64,000 bases of DNA, taken from NCBI RefSeq assembly GCF_900110765.1, contig NZ_FOEO01000016.1, positions 1-64,000 of the forward strand. The letters are read 5' to 3'. The stretch's first letter is position 1. The number at the start of each line of letters is the position of its first letter. The position numbers were made by a program, and so were the translations under genes. Below the pieces are notes generated by a model. It had not been told where the DNA came from and searched no databases. It saw only the letters and a program-made list of their open reading frames with translations. This document shows, piece by piece, positions 8,604 through 18,700 of this stretch. Source of the stretch: Pseudomonas sp. NFACC02 (GTDB lineage Bacteria; Pseudomonadota; Gammaproteobacteria; Pseudomonadales; Pseudomonadaceae).

Positions 8604-9638
8604 ATGAGAATTCTGATCGTAGGGCCCAGCTGGGTCGGTGACATGGTGATGGCGCAAACGCTGTTCCAGTGCCTGAAACAGCGTCACCCGCAATGCGAAA
8701 TCGATGTGCTGGCGCCCGAGTGGAGCCGGCCGATCCTTGAGCGAATGCCCGAGGTGCGCAAGGCCTTGAGTTTCCCGCTCGGCCACGGCGCGCTGGAACT
8801 GGCTACCCGTCGGCGCATCGGCAAGTCCCTCAAGGGCCAATACGATCAGGCCATCCTGTTGCCGAACTCGTTGAAGTCGGCGCTGGTGCCATTCTTCGCC
8901 GGCATCCCGAAACGCACGGGCTGGCGGGGCGAGTTCCGCTATGGCCTGCTCAACGATGTACGCGTTCTGGATAAACAGAAGTACCCGCTGATGATCGAGC
9001 GCTTCATGGCGCTGGCCTATGACAAGGACGCCGAAATCCCGCGCCCTTACCCCAAGCCGAGCCTGCAGATCGAAACCGCCAGCCGCGATGCCGCGCTGGC
9101 CAAGTTCGGCCTGAGCCTGGATCGCCCAGTGTTGGCCCTCTGCCCAGGCGCAGAGTTTGGCGAATCCAAGCGTTGGCCGTCCGAGCATTACGCCAAGGTT
9201 GCCGAAGCGAAGATTCGCGAAGGCTGGCAGGTCTGGCTGTTCGGTTCCAAGAACGATCACGCCGTTGGCGAAAGCATTCGCGACCGGTTGATTCCGGGCC
9301 TGCGCGAAGAGTCGAGCAACCTCAGCGGCGAGACCTCTCTGGCCGAGGCCATCGACTTGCTGTCCTGCGCCGATGCCGTCGTGTCCAACGACTCCGGCCT
9401 CATGCACGTCGCGGCGGCGCTCAACCGGCCGCTGGTCGCCGTATACGGCTCAACCTCGCCGGGCTTCACTCCGCCGTTGGCCGATCAGGTCGAGATCGTG
9501 CAATTGGGCATCGAGTGCAGCCCGTGCTTCGAGCGCACGTGCCGTTTCGGTCACTACAACTGTCTGCGCCTGCTGGAGCCTGATTCGGTAATAAAAGCTC
9601 TGGGCCAGTTGGGCAGCACCCCGGTCGAGGTTGCCTGA
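8604..9638 (+). CDS. waaF: ADP-heptose:LPS heptosyltransferase II
   Basis: Adds the second L-glycero-D-manno-heptose to the LPS inner core at the cytoplasmic face of the inner membrane. The 344-residue GT9-family protein opens with ILIVGPSWVGDMVMAQ and contains the donor-site segment LCPGAEFGESKRWP (near residue 180) and a C-terminal Cys-rich end (ECSPCFERTCRFGHYNCL), as expected for WaaF. I chose the ATG at 8604; a TTG two codons upstream is less likely. It is first in the waaF-waaC-waaG-waaP cluster, preceded by a hairpin leader. Confidence 0.95.
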   Translation: MRILIVGPSWVGDMVMAQTLFQCLKQRHPQCEIDVLAPEWSRPILERMPEVRKALSFPLGHGALELATRRRIGKSLKGQYDQAILLPNSLKSALVPFFAGIPKRTGWRGEFRYGLLNDVRVLDKQKYPLMIERFMALAYDKDAEIPRPYPKPSLQIETASRDAALAKFGLSLDRPVLALCPGAEFGESKRWPSEHYAKVAEAKIREGWQVWLFGSKNDHAVGESIRDRLIPGLREESSNLSGETSLAEAIDLLSCADAVVSNDSGLMHVAAALNRPLVAVYGSTSPGFTPPLADQVEIVQLGIECSPCFERTCRFGHYNCLRLLEPDSVIKALGQLGSTPVEVA

Positions 9639-9639
9639 C

Positions 9640-10704
9640 TTGCGGGTATTGCTGATCAAGACCTCGTCGCTGGGTGACGTCATTCATACCCTGCCTGCGC
9701 TGACCGACGCTATGCGTGCGCTGCCCGGCATCCAGTTCGACTGGGTCGTCGAAGAAGGCTTCGCCGAGATACCGACCTGGCACCCGGCGGTTGCCGGTGT
9801 GATACCGGTCGCGATCCGCCGCTGGCGCAAGAACCTCTGGCAGACCTTCAAGAATGGCCAGTGGCGTCAGTTCAAACAGCGTCTGCGTGACATCCATTAC
9901 GACCTGGTGATCGACGCCCAGGGGCTGCTGAAAAGCGCCTGGCTGACCCGGTATGTCAACGCGCCCATCGCCGGCCTGGACAAGCACTCCGCGCGCGAGC
10001 CGTTGGCCGCACGGTTTTACGATCGGTCTTATCCGGTGGCCCGAGGTCAACATGCGGTCGAGCGGTTGCGGCAGTTGTTCGCCCAAGCGCTGGGTTACGA
10101 AGTCCCCATCGGCCTTGGCGATTACGGGCTGGATCGCAGTCGTCTGCTGCAAGCCGACACCGGCGCACCCTTTGTCTTGTTCCTGCACGGCACGACCTGG
10201 GTCACCAAGCACTGGCCTGAGGTGTACTGGCGGCAACTGGCCGAACGCATGATCGATCAGGGGCTGGAAGTTCATCTGCCTTGGGGCAACCCGGCCGAGA
10301 AGGCTCGGGCGGAGCGAATTGCGTCAGGCCTTGATAAAGCCGTCGTGCTCCCCAAACTCAATCTGGCGGGCGTCGCCAAGGTGCTGGCCAGCGCACAAGG
10401 GTGCGTTGCCGTCGACACCGGCCTCGGGCATCTGGCGGCTGCGCTCGACGTACCGACCCTGTCGTTGTTCGGTCCGACCAATCCGGGCCTGACCGGGGCA
10501 TACGGCAAGTCACAGGTTCATCTGGCGGGCGATTACCCGGCCTGTGCGCCGTGCCTGCAAAAGAAATGCACCTATCAACCGACGGCGGAAGACAAGCGCC
10601 GGGTTGATACCGAACGCGAGTGGCCCATGTGCTTCACTCGCCTGAATCCCGAGCGAGTGGCGAGCCAGTTGAGCGCGCTGCTGCCGGCAAAGGAAAATCC
10701 GTAA
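9640..10704 (+). CDS. waaC: ADP-heptose:LPS heptosyltransferase I
   Basis: Transfers the first heptose to Kdo of the LPS inner core. The GT9-family protein has the N-terminal motif LLIKTSSLGDVIHTLPAL and a C-terminal donor-site region starting DTGLGHLAAALDVPTLSLFG (near residue 260). The start is probably the TTG at 9640: it gives MRVLLIKTSSLGD, as in known WaaC, and GAGG lies nine bases upstream. A TTG at 9631 would abut that Shine-Dalgarno sequence directly. It begins one base after the waaF stop codon, so the two are probably translationally coupled. Confidence 0.94.
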   Translation: MRVLLIKTSSLGDVIHTLPALTDAMRALPGIQFDWVVEEGFAEIPTWHPAVAGVIPVAIRRWRKNLWQTFKNGQWRQFKQRLRDIHYDLVIDAQGLLKSAWLTRYVNAPIAGLDKHSAREPLAARFYDRSYPVARGQHAVERLRQLFAQALGYEVPIGLGDYGLDRSRLLQADTGAPFVLFLHGTTWVTKHWPEVYWRQLAERMIDQGLEVHLPWGNPAEKARAERIASGLDKAVVLPKLNLAGVAKVLASAQGCVAVDTGLGHLAAALDVPTLSLFGPTNPGLTGAYGKSQVHLAGDYPACAPCLQKKCTYQPTAEDKRRVDTEREWPMCFTRLNPERVASQLSALLPAKENP

Positions 10705-11828
10705 TGCAATTGGCATTCGTGCTTTATAAATACTTCCCCTTCGGTGGCCTGCAGCGCGACTTCATGCGCATCGCCCTGGAGTGCCAGCAGCGTGGTCACT
10801 CGATCCGTGTCTACACCCTGATCTGGGAAGGCGACGTGCCACCGGGTTTCGAAGTGCTGGTCGCGCCGGTCAAGGCGATTTTCAACCATCGCCGCAATGA
10901 AAAGCTCACCGACTGGATGAATGCCGACTTGGCCCGGCGGCCAGTCGACCGGCTGATCGGCTTCAACAAAATGCCGGGCCTGGACGTGTATTACGCCGCC
11001 GACGGCTGTTACGAAGACAAGGCGCAGAACCTGCGCCACGGCTTGTACAAGTACTGGGGTCGCTATCGCCACTTCGCCGACTATGAGCGTGCGGTGTTCG
11101 CCAAGGACGCGAAGACTGAAGTGCTGATGATTTCCGAGGTGCAGCAGCCGTTGTTCATCAAGCATTACGACACCCCGTTGGAGCGTTTTCACCTGTTGCC
11201 GCCCGGCATTTCTCAGGATCGCCGCGCCCCGGACAACGCGGCCGAGATTCGTGCCGATTTCCGCCGCGAGTTCGAACTGGGCGAGGACGACCTGTTGCTG
11301 GTGCAGATCGGCTCGGGTTTCAAGACCAAGGGCGTGGATCGCAGCCTCAAGGCGCTGGCCGCCTTGCCGTCGGCGCTGAGAAAACGTACGCGGCTGTTTG
11401 TCATCGGTCAGGACGATCCCAAGGTGTTTCAGCTGCAAAGCACTGCCCTGGGGTTGGGCGACAACGTGACGTTCATGAAAGGACGCAGCGACATACCCCG
11501 CTTCCTGTTGGGCGCCGACCTGTTGATTCACCCGGCCTACAACGAAAACACCGGCACCGTGCTGCTCGAAGCGCTGGTCGCCGGACTGCCCGTGCTGGTC
11601 AGCGCGGTGTGTGGCTATGCGCATTACATCGCCGAGGCCGACAGCGGCCTTGTGCTCGATGAGCCGTTCGAACAGAGCCAGCTCAACCAATACCTGACCC
11701 GCATGCTCGAGGATGATGCTGCCCGGGCCACTTGGGCACGAAACGGTCTGGCCTTCGCCGACACGGCTGACCTTTACAGCATGCCGCAGCACGCTGCGGA
11801 TGTGATTCTGGCGGAGCACCACGGATGA
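10704..11828 (+). CDS. waaG: LPS core glycosyltransferase (WaaG family)
   Basis: GT4-family transferase that adds the first outer-core sugar to HepII. The 374-residue product starts MQLAFVLYKYFPFGGLQRDF and has the GT4 donor-binding segment HPAYNENTGTVLLEALVAGL near residue 280, with the expected Glu pair. The ATG at 10704 overlaps the last base of the waaC stop codon (TAATG). The 3' end overlaps waaP by four bases. Confidence 0.95.
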   Translation: MQLAFVLYKYFPFGGLQRDFMRIALECQQRGHSIRVYTLIWEGDVPPGFEVLVAPVKAIFNHRRNEKLTDWMNADLARRPVDRLIGFNKMPGLDVYYAADGCYEDKAQNLRHGLYKYWGRYRHFADYERAVFAKDAKTEVLMISEVQQPLFIKHYDTPLERFHLLPPGISQDRRAPDNAAEIRADFRREFELGEDDLLLVQIGSGFKTKGVDRSLKALAALPSALRKRTRLFVIGQDDPKVFQLQSTALGLGDNVTFMKGRSDIPRFLLGADLLIHPAYNENTGTVLLEALVAGLPVLVSAVCGYAHYIAEADSGLVLDEPFEQSQLNQYLTRMLEDDAARATWARNGLAFADTADLYSMPQHAADVILAEHHG

Positions 11829-12631
11829 AACTGATCCTTGCTGAACCCTTCAAGAGCCTTTGGGCCGGGCGTGATGCGTTCGAGGCCGTCGAGGCGCTGG
11901 ACGGTCAGGTTTATCGCGAGCTGGAAAACCGCCGCACGCTGCGCACCGAAGTCGACGGGCGTGGTTACTTCGTCAAGATTCATCGCGGCATCGGGTGGGG
12001 CGAAGTCGCGAAAAACCTGCTGACCGCCAAGCTGCCGGTGCTCGGTGCCGGCCAGGAATGGGAGGCGATCAACCGCCTGCATGAAGCCGGTGTGCCGACC
12101 ATGACCGCCGTGGCGTATGGCGAGCGGGGCAGCAACCCGGCCGCACAGCACTCGTTCATCGTGACGGAAGAACTGGCGCCGACCGAAAGCCTGGAAGACG
12201 TCAGCATCAATTGGGTGAAAGAACCGCCCGAGCCGCGCATGAAGCGTGCATACATCGCCGAAGTGGCGCGGCTGGTCGGCATGATGCACCGCGCCGGTGT
12301 GAATCACCGTGACTGCTACATCTGCCATTTCCTGCTCCACACTGACAAGCCGGTCACCCCAGACGACTTCAAGCTCTCGGTGATCGACCTGCACCGTGCC
12401 CAGACCCGCCCCGCGATTACCCTTCGCTGGCGTAACAAGGATCTGGCGGCGTTGTACTTTTCGGCGATGGACATCGGCCTGACGCGTCGCGACAAGCTGC
12501 GTTTTCTCAAGGGCTATTTCCAGCAACCGCTGCGCCAGATCCTGGCTGAAGAAGCGGCGCTGCTGAGCTGGCTGGAAGGCAAGGCCGAGAAGCTGTATCA
12601 GCGCAAATTGCGTTATGGGGATGCGCTCTGA
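11825..12631 (+). CDS. waaP: LPS core heptose kinase WaaP
   Basis: Phosphorylates heptose I of the inner core; in Pseudomonas core phosphorylation matters for outer-membrane stability. The 268-residue product shows a kinase-like fold: an ATP-lysine region (GRGYFVKIHRGIGWGE), a catalytic loop HRDCYICHFLL near residue 160 and an Asp motif in VIDLHRAQ. The start overlaps the waaG stop codon as ATGA, and the stop overlaps the next kinase gene by one base. Confidence 0.95.
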   Translation: MKLILAEPFKSLWAGRDAFEAVEALDGQVYRELENRRTLRTEVDGRGYFVKIHRGIGWGEVAKNLLTAKLPVLGAGQEWEAINRLHEAGVPTMTAVAYGERGSNPAAQHSFIVTEELAPTESLEDVSINWVKEPPEPRMKRAYIAEVARLVGMMHRAGVNHRDCYICHFLLHTDKPVTPDDFKLSVIDLHRAQTRPAITLRWRNKDLAALYFSAMDIGLTRRDKLRFLKGYFQQPLRQILAEEAALLSWLEGKAEKLYQRKLRYGDAL

Positions 12632-13365
12632 TGGCAGGTTGGAACCTTGAGCCTGAATACGCTGCCCTGGCCGACGATTTCGGCTCGCTTGACGCCGTGT
12701 TTGCCTTGAAGGGCGAGCGTCTGACCCGTGATCCGTTGTCCGAGGTGATCCGGGTCGAGCGCGACGGCGTGAACTATTACGTCAAACGTTATGTGGCCGC
12801 TGGCAAAGGGCTGCGCCGCTACCTGGGAAGGCCTCGGGTCAAGTCCGAGTGGCAAAACCTCAAGCGTTTCGCCAAATGGGGCATCCCGACGGCAGAAGTC
12901 ATCGCATGGGGCCTGGAGCGCAATGGCACGGCTTATGATCGTGGCGCATTGATCACCCGTGAACTGCCGCGCACCGAGGATTTGTCCGAGTTGGCGCGAA
13001 CCCATGACGCTCGATTGGCAGACCGCTCCTGGGTCAACGGGATCAGTCAGCAGGTCGCTCGCTACACCCGGACCATGCACGATCATCACTTCACCCATAA
13101 CGACCTGAAGTGGCGCAACTTGCTGGTGGACGATCATTCGACCGTGTTCCTGATCGACTGTCCCAACGGCGCGTTCTGGGTCAGTTTCATGCTGCGTTAT
13201 CGCATCACAAAGGACCTGGCGTGCCTGGACAAGGTCGCCAAATATCACCTGTCCGCCACCCAGCGTCTGCGTTTCTATCTGCAATACCGTGGGCGCGACC
13301 GCCTGAATGATTCAGACAAGAAACGCATTCGACACATCGTCAGCTTTTTCGAGGGGCGCGAATGA
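12631..13365 (+). CDS. LPS kinase-like protein (InaA/WaaP family), first paralogue
   Basis: Second of four consecutive kinase-like genes in the core cluster. The 244-residue product keeps the active-site signature: VNYYVKRY for the ATP lysine, HNDLKWRNLLV as catalytic loop near residue 155 and LIDCPNG as the metal-binding Asp motif. It is probably an active kinase acting on a core sugar, but the acceptor cannot be read from sequence. It corresponds in position to P. aeruginosa PA5008. It is coupled to both neighbours by overlapping stop/start codons. Confidence 0.88.
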   Translation: MAGWNLEPEYAALADDFGSLDAVFALKGERLTRDPLSEVIRVERDGVNYYVKRYVAAGKGLRRYLGRPRVKSEWQNLKRFAKWGIPTAEVIAWGLERNGTAYDRGALITRELPRTEDLSELARTHDARLADRSWVNGISQQVARYTRTMHDHHFTHNDLKWRNLLVDDHSTVFLIDCPNGAFWVSFMLRYRITKDLACLDKVAKYHLSATQRLRFYLQYRGRDRLNDSDKKRIRHIVSFFEGRE

Positions 13366-14117
13366 GCGTTTTCATTGCCGATGCCGACCGCGCCTTGCTT
13401 GAACGTCACGGGCTGGCCGATTTCGATTCCCTGTGGGAAGTCGAACTCGACGCCGTCGACGAACCCAACACCGGACGTGGCGGCTGGAGCAGCGTGTTTC
13501 GCCTGGAACTGGAAGGCTCCGGTTATTACCTCAAGCGTCAGAGCAATTACCTGACCCGCACCTTGCATCACCCGCTGGGCGAGCCTTCTTTCTCCCGCGA
13601 GTTTCGCAACATCAGCTTGTATCAGACGCTCGGTATACCGGCGCTGCACGCGGTGTTCTACGGTGAAAAGAAGGTCGATGGTGAACGCCGGGCTATCCTG
13701 ATGACCCGTGCGCTCGATGGCTGGACCGATCTGGACACCCTACTCACGCAATGGGGGGAACTGTCGGCCACTCAGCGTCTAGCGATCCTGCAGGCCTGCG
13801 GGCAACTGGCGCGCACGTTACACAAGGCGGGTCAGGTACACGGCTGCTTCTACCCGAAACATATTTTTCTCAAGGCATACGGTGGCGCCTATCTGGCGCA
13901 ACTGATCGATCTTGAGAAGACCCGCAAGTCGATCTTTGGCCAGCGTGACCGGGTCAAGGATCTGGAGCCGCTGCTGCGGCGCGCGCCGGTCTGGAATGAA
14001 GCCGAAATTCGCGCGATGCTCGCCGCGTATCTGCAGGCACCGGAAAACAGCGGATTGGTCGAGGCCTGGTGGCAACGGTTGGCCAAACGCGGCAGCCATA
14101 AGCGTAGCGGACGCTGA
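13362..14117 (+). CDS. LPS kinase-like protein (InaA family), catalytic loop altered
   Basis: Third kinase-like gene of the cluster, 251 residues. It has an N-terminal glycine-rich and lysine region (RGGWSSVFRLELEGSGYYLK) and a LIDLEKTRKS segment matching the metal-binding Asp motif. The catalytic loop reads HGCFYPKHIFL where WaaP has HRDCYICHFLL and the preceding gene has HNDLKWRNLLV, so the catalytic Asp position is Cys. It may be a pseudokinase or use another base. It starts with an ATGA overlap and corresponds in position to P. aeruginosa PA5007. A REP pair follows it. Confidence 0.85.
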   Translation: MSVFIADADRALLERHGLADFDSLWEVELDAVDEPNTGRGGWSSVFRLELEGSGYYLKRQSNYLTRTLHHPLGEPSFSREFRNISLYQTLGIPALHAVFYGEKKVDGERRAILMTRALDGWTDLDTLLTQWGELSATQRLAILQACGQLARTLHKAGQVHGCFYPKHIFLKAYGGAYLAQLIDLEKTRKSIFGQRDRVKDLEPLLRRAPVWNEAEIRAMLAAYLQAPENSGLVEAWWQRLAKRGSHKRSGR

Positions 14118-14140
14118 TGTAAGTGGTGATGAGGGCCATT

Positions 14141-14227
14141 GTGGGAGCCGGCTTGCTGGCGAATGCGCAGTGTCAGTCACCGTGTATGTTGCTGATCTGA
14201 CGCATTCGCCAGCAAGCCGGCTCCCAC
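14141..14227. repeat. REP-type inverted pair between kinase-like genes
   Basis: GTGGGAGCCGGCTTGCTGGC and its reverse complement near 14208-14227 face each other, extended by GAATGCG / CGCATTC. The same arm recurs at 40848-40934. It interrupts the otherwise continuous kinase operon. Confidence 0.85.
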
Positions 14228-14302
14228 GCCCTTCGGGCAGAAGCGAGTCCCTGTGACGCCGTAGATATGTGCTGCATTCATGTTTGATCGAAGAGGGCGC
14301 CG

Positions 14303-15742
14303 ATGCGTTTGTCTGAACTGAAACACGCCGGTCGCACGCCAGTGCTGCCGATGAGTATCACGCTGGCCGATGCGGCGGGTCCTGCCCAATTGCAACTGCT
14401 CACCTTGCTGCGGGTGTTGCCGGGGCAGCGGTATGTGGGCGCGGGCATCTGGCGGGGTCGCCCGGTGCTGGCCAAGCTGCTGGTCGGGCAAAAGGCCCCT
14501 CGGCACTTTCAGCGTGAGCGCGCGGGTGTCCAGGTGCTGGCCGAGCAAGGGCTGACCACGCCGCTGTTGTTGGCAGACGGTCTGCAAGAGGGCGAAGGCG
14601 GCTGGTTATTGTTCGAGTTTCTGGACAAGGCGCAGAGCCTTGGTGATGCCTGGCGGTCGGTGGAAAGCCTGCCGCCGCTGGCCGATGAACAACAGCTTGT
14701 CCTTGGCGAGGCACTCTCTGCCATCGCTCAGATGCACGCCAGAGGCGTGTGGCAAGAAGACCTGCACCTGGACAACCTGCTGCGTCACGACGGCAAGCTG
14801 TACGTGATCGACGGCGCCGGTATTCGCGTGGAGAACGCCGGCAAACCGTTGTCCCGGCAGAAAGTGCTGGAAAACCTGGGCGTGTTCTTTGCGCAATTGC
14901 CCAAGTCGCTGGAGCCGTTCACCGAGGAGCTGTTGGTCTATTACCTCCTGAGCAATGGCGAACACGGCTTGCCGGTTGAGGCGCTACAAAAACAGATCGA
15001 CAAGGTCAGCGGCTGGCGCCTGAAGGACTACCTGATCAAGGTCGGCCGTGATTGCAGCCTGTTTAGCGTTTCCGACGGCCCGTTCGGCCTGCGCGCGATT
15101 CGTCGCGAAGAAGAAGCGGCGATGTTGCCGGTGCTGGACAGGGCAGACGCCCTGATCGACAGCGGTCATCTGTACAAGACCGGTGGCGCGGCGAGCGTGG
15201 CCAAGGCGGACGTCGCGGGTCGGCCTCTGGTGATCAAGCGCTACAACATCAAGAACTTCGCCCACTGGCTCAAGCGCTTCTGGCGTCCGAGCCGTGCCTG
15301 GCATTCGTGGCGCGAGGGTAACCGGCTGCTGTTCCTCGGCATTGCCACGCCCAAGCCGCTGGCGCTGCTGGAACAGCGAATCTTCTGGCTGCGACGCAAG
15401 GCGTATCTGGTCACGGAGTACTTGCCAGGACCGGACATCATCGAGCGCTTCGCGCCTTATGTGGCGTCGGGCGAGGCACCGGAAAACGAGTTGCAGGCGC
15501 TCGACACGCTGTTTGCGCAATTGCTGCGCGAGCGCATCAGTCATGGTGACCTGAAGGGACACAACGTGTTCTGGCATCAGGACCGCTGGGCACTGATCGA
15601 CCTCGACGCGATGTGTCAGCACACCTCGGCAGGCACATTTGCCGCGGCATATGCCAAGGACCGCGCGCGATTCATGCGCAACTGGCCGACCGACAGTGCG
15701 CTGCACCAGTTACTGGAACAGCGCATGCCGAAAGCGCCGTAA
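14303..15742 (+). CDS. tandem LPS kinase-like protein with two kinase domains
   Basis: This 479-residue product is about twice the length of its neighbours and looks like two kinase-like domains in one chain. The N-terminal half has EDLHLDNLLR (near residue 153) and VIDGAGI. The C-terminal half has VIKRYNIKNF as a lysine motif, HGDLKGHNVFW (near residue 415) and LIDLDAM. Both halves keep the catalytic-loop Asp and the second Asp. It corresponds in position to P. aeruginosa PA5006. The acceptor is unknown; LPS core is inferred from context. The ATG at 14303 follows GAGGGCGCCG. It is the last gene of this block before the toxin-like gene on the other strand. Confidence 0.85.
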   Translation: MRLSELKHAGRTPVLPMSITLADAAGPAQLQLLTLLRVLPGQRYVGAGIWRGRPVLAKLLVGQKAPRHFQRERAGVQVLAEQGLTTPLLLADGLQEGEGGWLLFEFLDKAQSLGDAWRSVESLPPLADEQQLVLGEALSAIAQMHARGVWQEDLHLDNLLRHDGKLYVIDGAGIRVENAGKPLSRQKVLENLGVFFAQLPKSLEPFTEELLVYYLLSNGEHGLPVEALQKQIDKVSGWRLKDYLIKVGRDCSLFSVSDGPFGLRAIRREEEAAMLPVLDRADALIDSGHLYKTGGAASVAKADVAGRPLVIKRYNIKNFAHWLKRFWRPSRAWHSWREGNRLLFLGIATPKPLALLEQRIFWLRRKAYLVTEYLPGPDIIERFAPYVASGEAPENELQALDTLFAQLLRERISHGDLKGHNVFWHQDRWALIDLDAMCQHTSAGTFAAAYAKDRARFMRNWPTDSALHQLLEQRMPKAP

Positions 15743-15797
15743 ACCGGTTGACTCAAGAAGGCTCTCAGCGATAAGGGCCTTCCTTGCTGCGAACTCG

Positions 15798-18700
15798 TTA
15801 ACCGACGCGCGTCAGGTTGATGTCCTCCAGCGCCAACACCAGCGCGTCCATGTCTTCATAGGGACGCCGATGGATTGCGGTCCAGCTCGGGCGCTCCACA
15901 AACACATTGCCCACCGCGTTAAGCCGGACGGGCGTGTGATGGATTTCGTTGTCTCGCGACCTGTGGATGATCACGTACGCGCCGCCTTCCTGCTGCTCAG
16001 TCAGAAACATCCCGGGCCGTGAGAGACGGTCCTCGATCGTCAGTGGTTGAGGTGGCCGGATTGCGGCGGGGCTTCTGCGGACTTCCAGCTCCACCCTGAA
16101 ATCGCCTTTCAAAAATTCTTCACGATTACGCAGAGGGATTCGCACGCGCTCACCAGGGTCCAGTGTGATGCCGCGCGAGGTGCCGACCGATACATCGAGT
16201 ACGCGCAGGCCGATGCCACCTTCCAGCTCGGCCAGGCCCGGCACGAGGTCGGCGTACGTGTTGGAGTGACTGTTGCCGACCAGCGCCACCCAGCGGTGGG
16301 TGCCCATGACGGCCTGATGACGGCGGATCGTGCGCGAAGCGAAGTAATTCATCATCTGCTGTCGACCCGTGAATGAGTCTGACGACAGCCCTTTGAGGTA
16401 ATAGCTCGCGGCGCAGTCGATGGCGCGAACTTCCAGGCCGTGCTCTCGGGCATTGATCACCAGCTTTTCGAAGGTGTACACGCCGTCGGGGTCTGTCACA
16501 TGACCCTGATCCAGCGTTTTGAGGTCGTGCAGCAGTCGTTTGCTCATCTGGCCGGTGTCGATGAAGCGGTCCAGATCGGTCTGGTGCAGGTCGGTCAGCA
16601 GATGCTCCATGTAGAGCGTTTTGACATTCTGCTCGGCGAGCAGCGGCAGGTTGTCGATGATCAGCTTCTTGCTGGCCAGGGAGTCGTGAAACTCCCCGAT
16701 GACCATGCCATCGGTGTGTTCGTACAGCGTCCGGATGAACGTCTGTGGGTCCATATGCGGTGTCAGGACGGGCATCGTGGGGCGAGGGGGGAGCTCGGTG
16801 GTCAGGATGCTTCGTGCATCTTTTTCAAGCTGTTGGCGCCGCGCGAAGAACTCGGACCGGACCGATTCCAGCTCAGGCTCTTCGAAGTGATATTCCCAGT
16901 CCAGACCCTTGCGTTTGAAATGCGCGAGCTCATGCACTGTTGGTCTGGCGTCCACTGACACCTCATAGACAGGGTCGGCAAAGGATTGCTGTAGCGCCGT
17001 GGGCGGGCTTTCCGGCAGCCAGTCCTCGGCGTCGACCCTCTGCCAGCCTGCGTCCGCGTCCCAATGAAACCCATGGTCGCCGGTGTGCGTGCCACCCATG
17101 GCCGCACTGTCCAGTTGTTGCCGCAACGCGTTATCCAGAGCGGTGGGCACTGCGGCGATGGACGGTGGTTCGGTGAGGTGTGGATTGGCGAACTCGATCT
17201 TGAAGTCGCAGCCGCTCGGTTGAACCTCAGCGCTGGCGGATGCTGGCGTACGACGGATGCGAGTAACACGACCGGCCGGTACGTCTTTGATTTCCACGCT
17301 GATCGCGCCCTGAAGTTCGGCGATGCCCGGAACGTCGTCGTGCGTGGTCGCCAGTTTGTGGTCGAGTAACGCGACCCAGCGCCGAGTGGGCTGAGCTGCC
17401 ACATCCCCGCTGATGAGCTTATGGCCGAAAAAGTTGCTCATTTTCTGAGCGGCGGCGTTGTCCTCGGCGGCGATGACCACGGGGTGCTCCCGCATCGGAT
17501 AACTCACTGAAGAGCTGAAAGGGCGTACTTCGATGTTGTGCCGATGGGCTTGCTTGATCAGGTGGTAGTAATCGTATTCGCGGCTCTGATTGCTCAACGC
17601 ACCGTCGTTCAGATACTCCAGATGATCCTTTATTTCGTGAGACCCGGTTCGAACCCTTGAGCCTTGGGCTTTGTATTTGGCCAGCTTGCTCAAGTGTTTA
17701 TCGGTGAACAGGTGTTCGATGTACAGCACTTCGACGCGCTGCTGTGCCAGCAGCGGCATGTTGAGAAGCAGCAGGCGTTTGCTGGCCACAGAATCAATGG
17801 ACTCGCTCAGCACAAGGCCGTTGCTGTGAGAGAACGCATTTTCGAGAAAGGCGCTCAGCGTTGTCGACGGCCTGATATCAGGCAGCGTTGGTCTGGGCGG
17901 GAGGGCCGTCCGGAGAAAGAATGCCTGGGCGTCCCGGTAGAGCTTTTCTCTAAGAGAGGTGTACATATGCCGAGCCTGACCGTAGACCAGTTCGAAATAC
18001 TCCTCCATGCCAAGACCGGTAGGATCCTGCGGGCTCGTTGCCAGGATACGCGTCATCGCAGGCTGGAGATGGGCAGGCAGTTCATACTCCAGTATGTCGG
18101 CGCTGGGCACGGTCGCGTGCGAAGGTTGCTCCTGTAACGGGGTGAAGCGTGCCTGGTCGTCCAGGCCACCGCCGCGCAGGTTCGTGCGGTCCAGTAATAC
18201 CCAGTTTCCGTCGTCGTTGAGCCGCACAGGCTGCCTGCCGAAGAAGGCGAACGGATTGGCGGGGTCGACGATATTCCAGCAACGCAGACGCGCGTCGTAT
18301 TGCACCTGATATGTCTGGTTATTCATCGTGATGCAGTGCCTGCCGTTTTCCAGGCGCACCCCCGTGGCATGGCCGCTGAGTCCGGGTGTGGTTTCAGGCA
18401 GTGCGAGCGCGACCGCCCTGTCCGGAAGGACTTCATCGAGAGAGGCTATTACGGCTCGATCCATTGACTGGAGGTCCGGTGTGAGCGGTGTCCATCCGGT
18501 GTGGCGAGGAGAGCGTGCTTCCAGTTTGCGCACGATGCCGCCGAAGCCTTTCAAGCCCGAGGCGGCATCGCCTGCGGCGCCGAGTGCGTTGAAAATCGAC
18601 GCCAGGATCAGCAGGTTGGCATCTTCCGGGCGTTCACTGGCGAGCGCCTTGACCGCTAGCAGGGTATCGCGCAGCGACAGGGCCGCACCGACGGCGAAGC

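Noticed and set aside
9631..9639. Upstream TTG start for waaC
   Set aside because: It would leave no space after the Shine-Dalgarno-like GAGG; TTG at 9640 fits both spacing and the family N-terminus.
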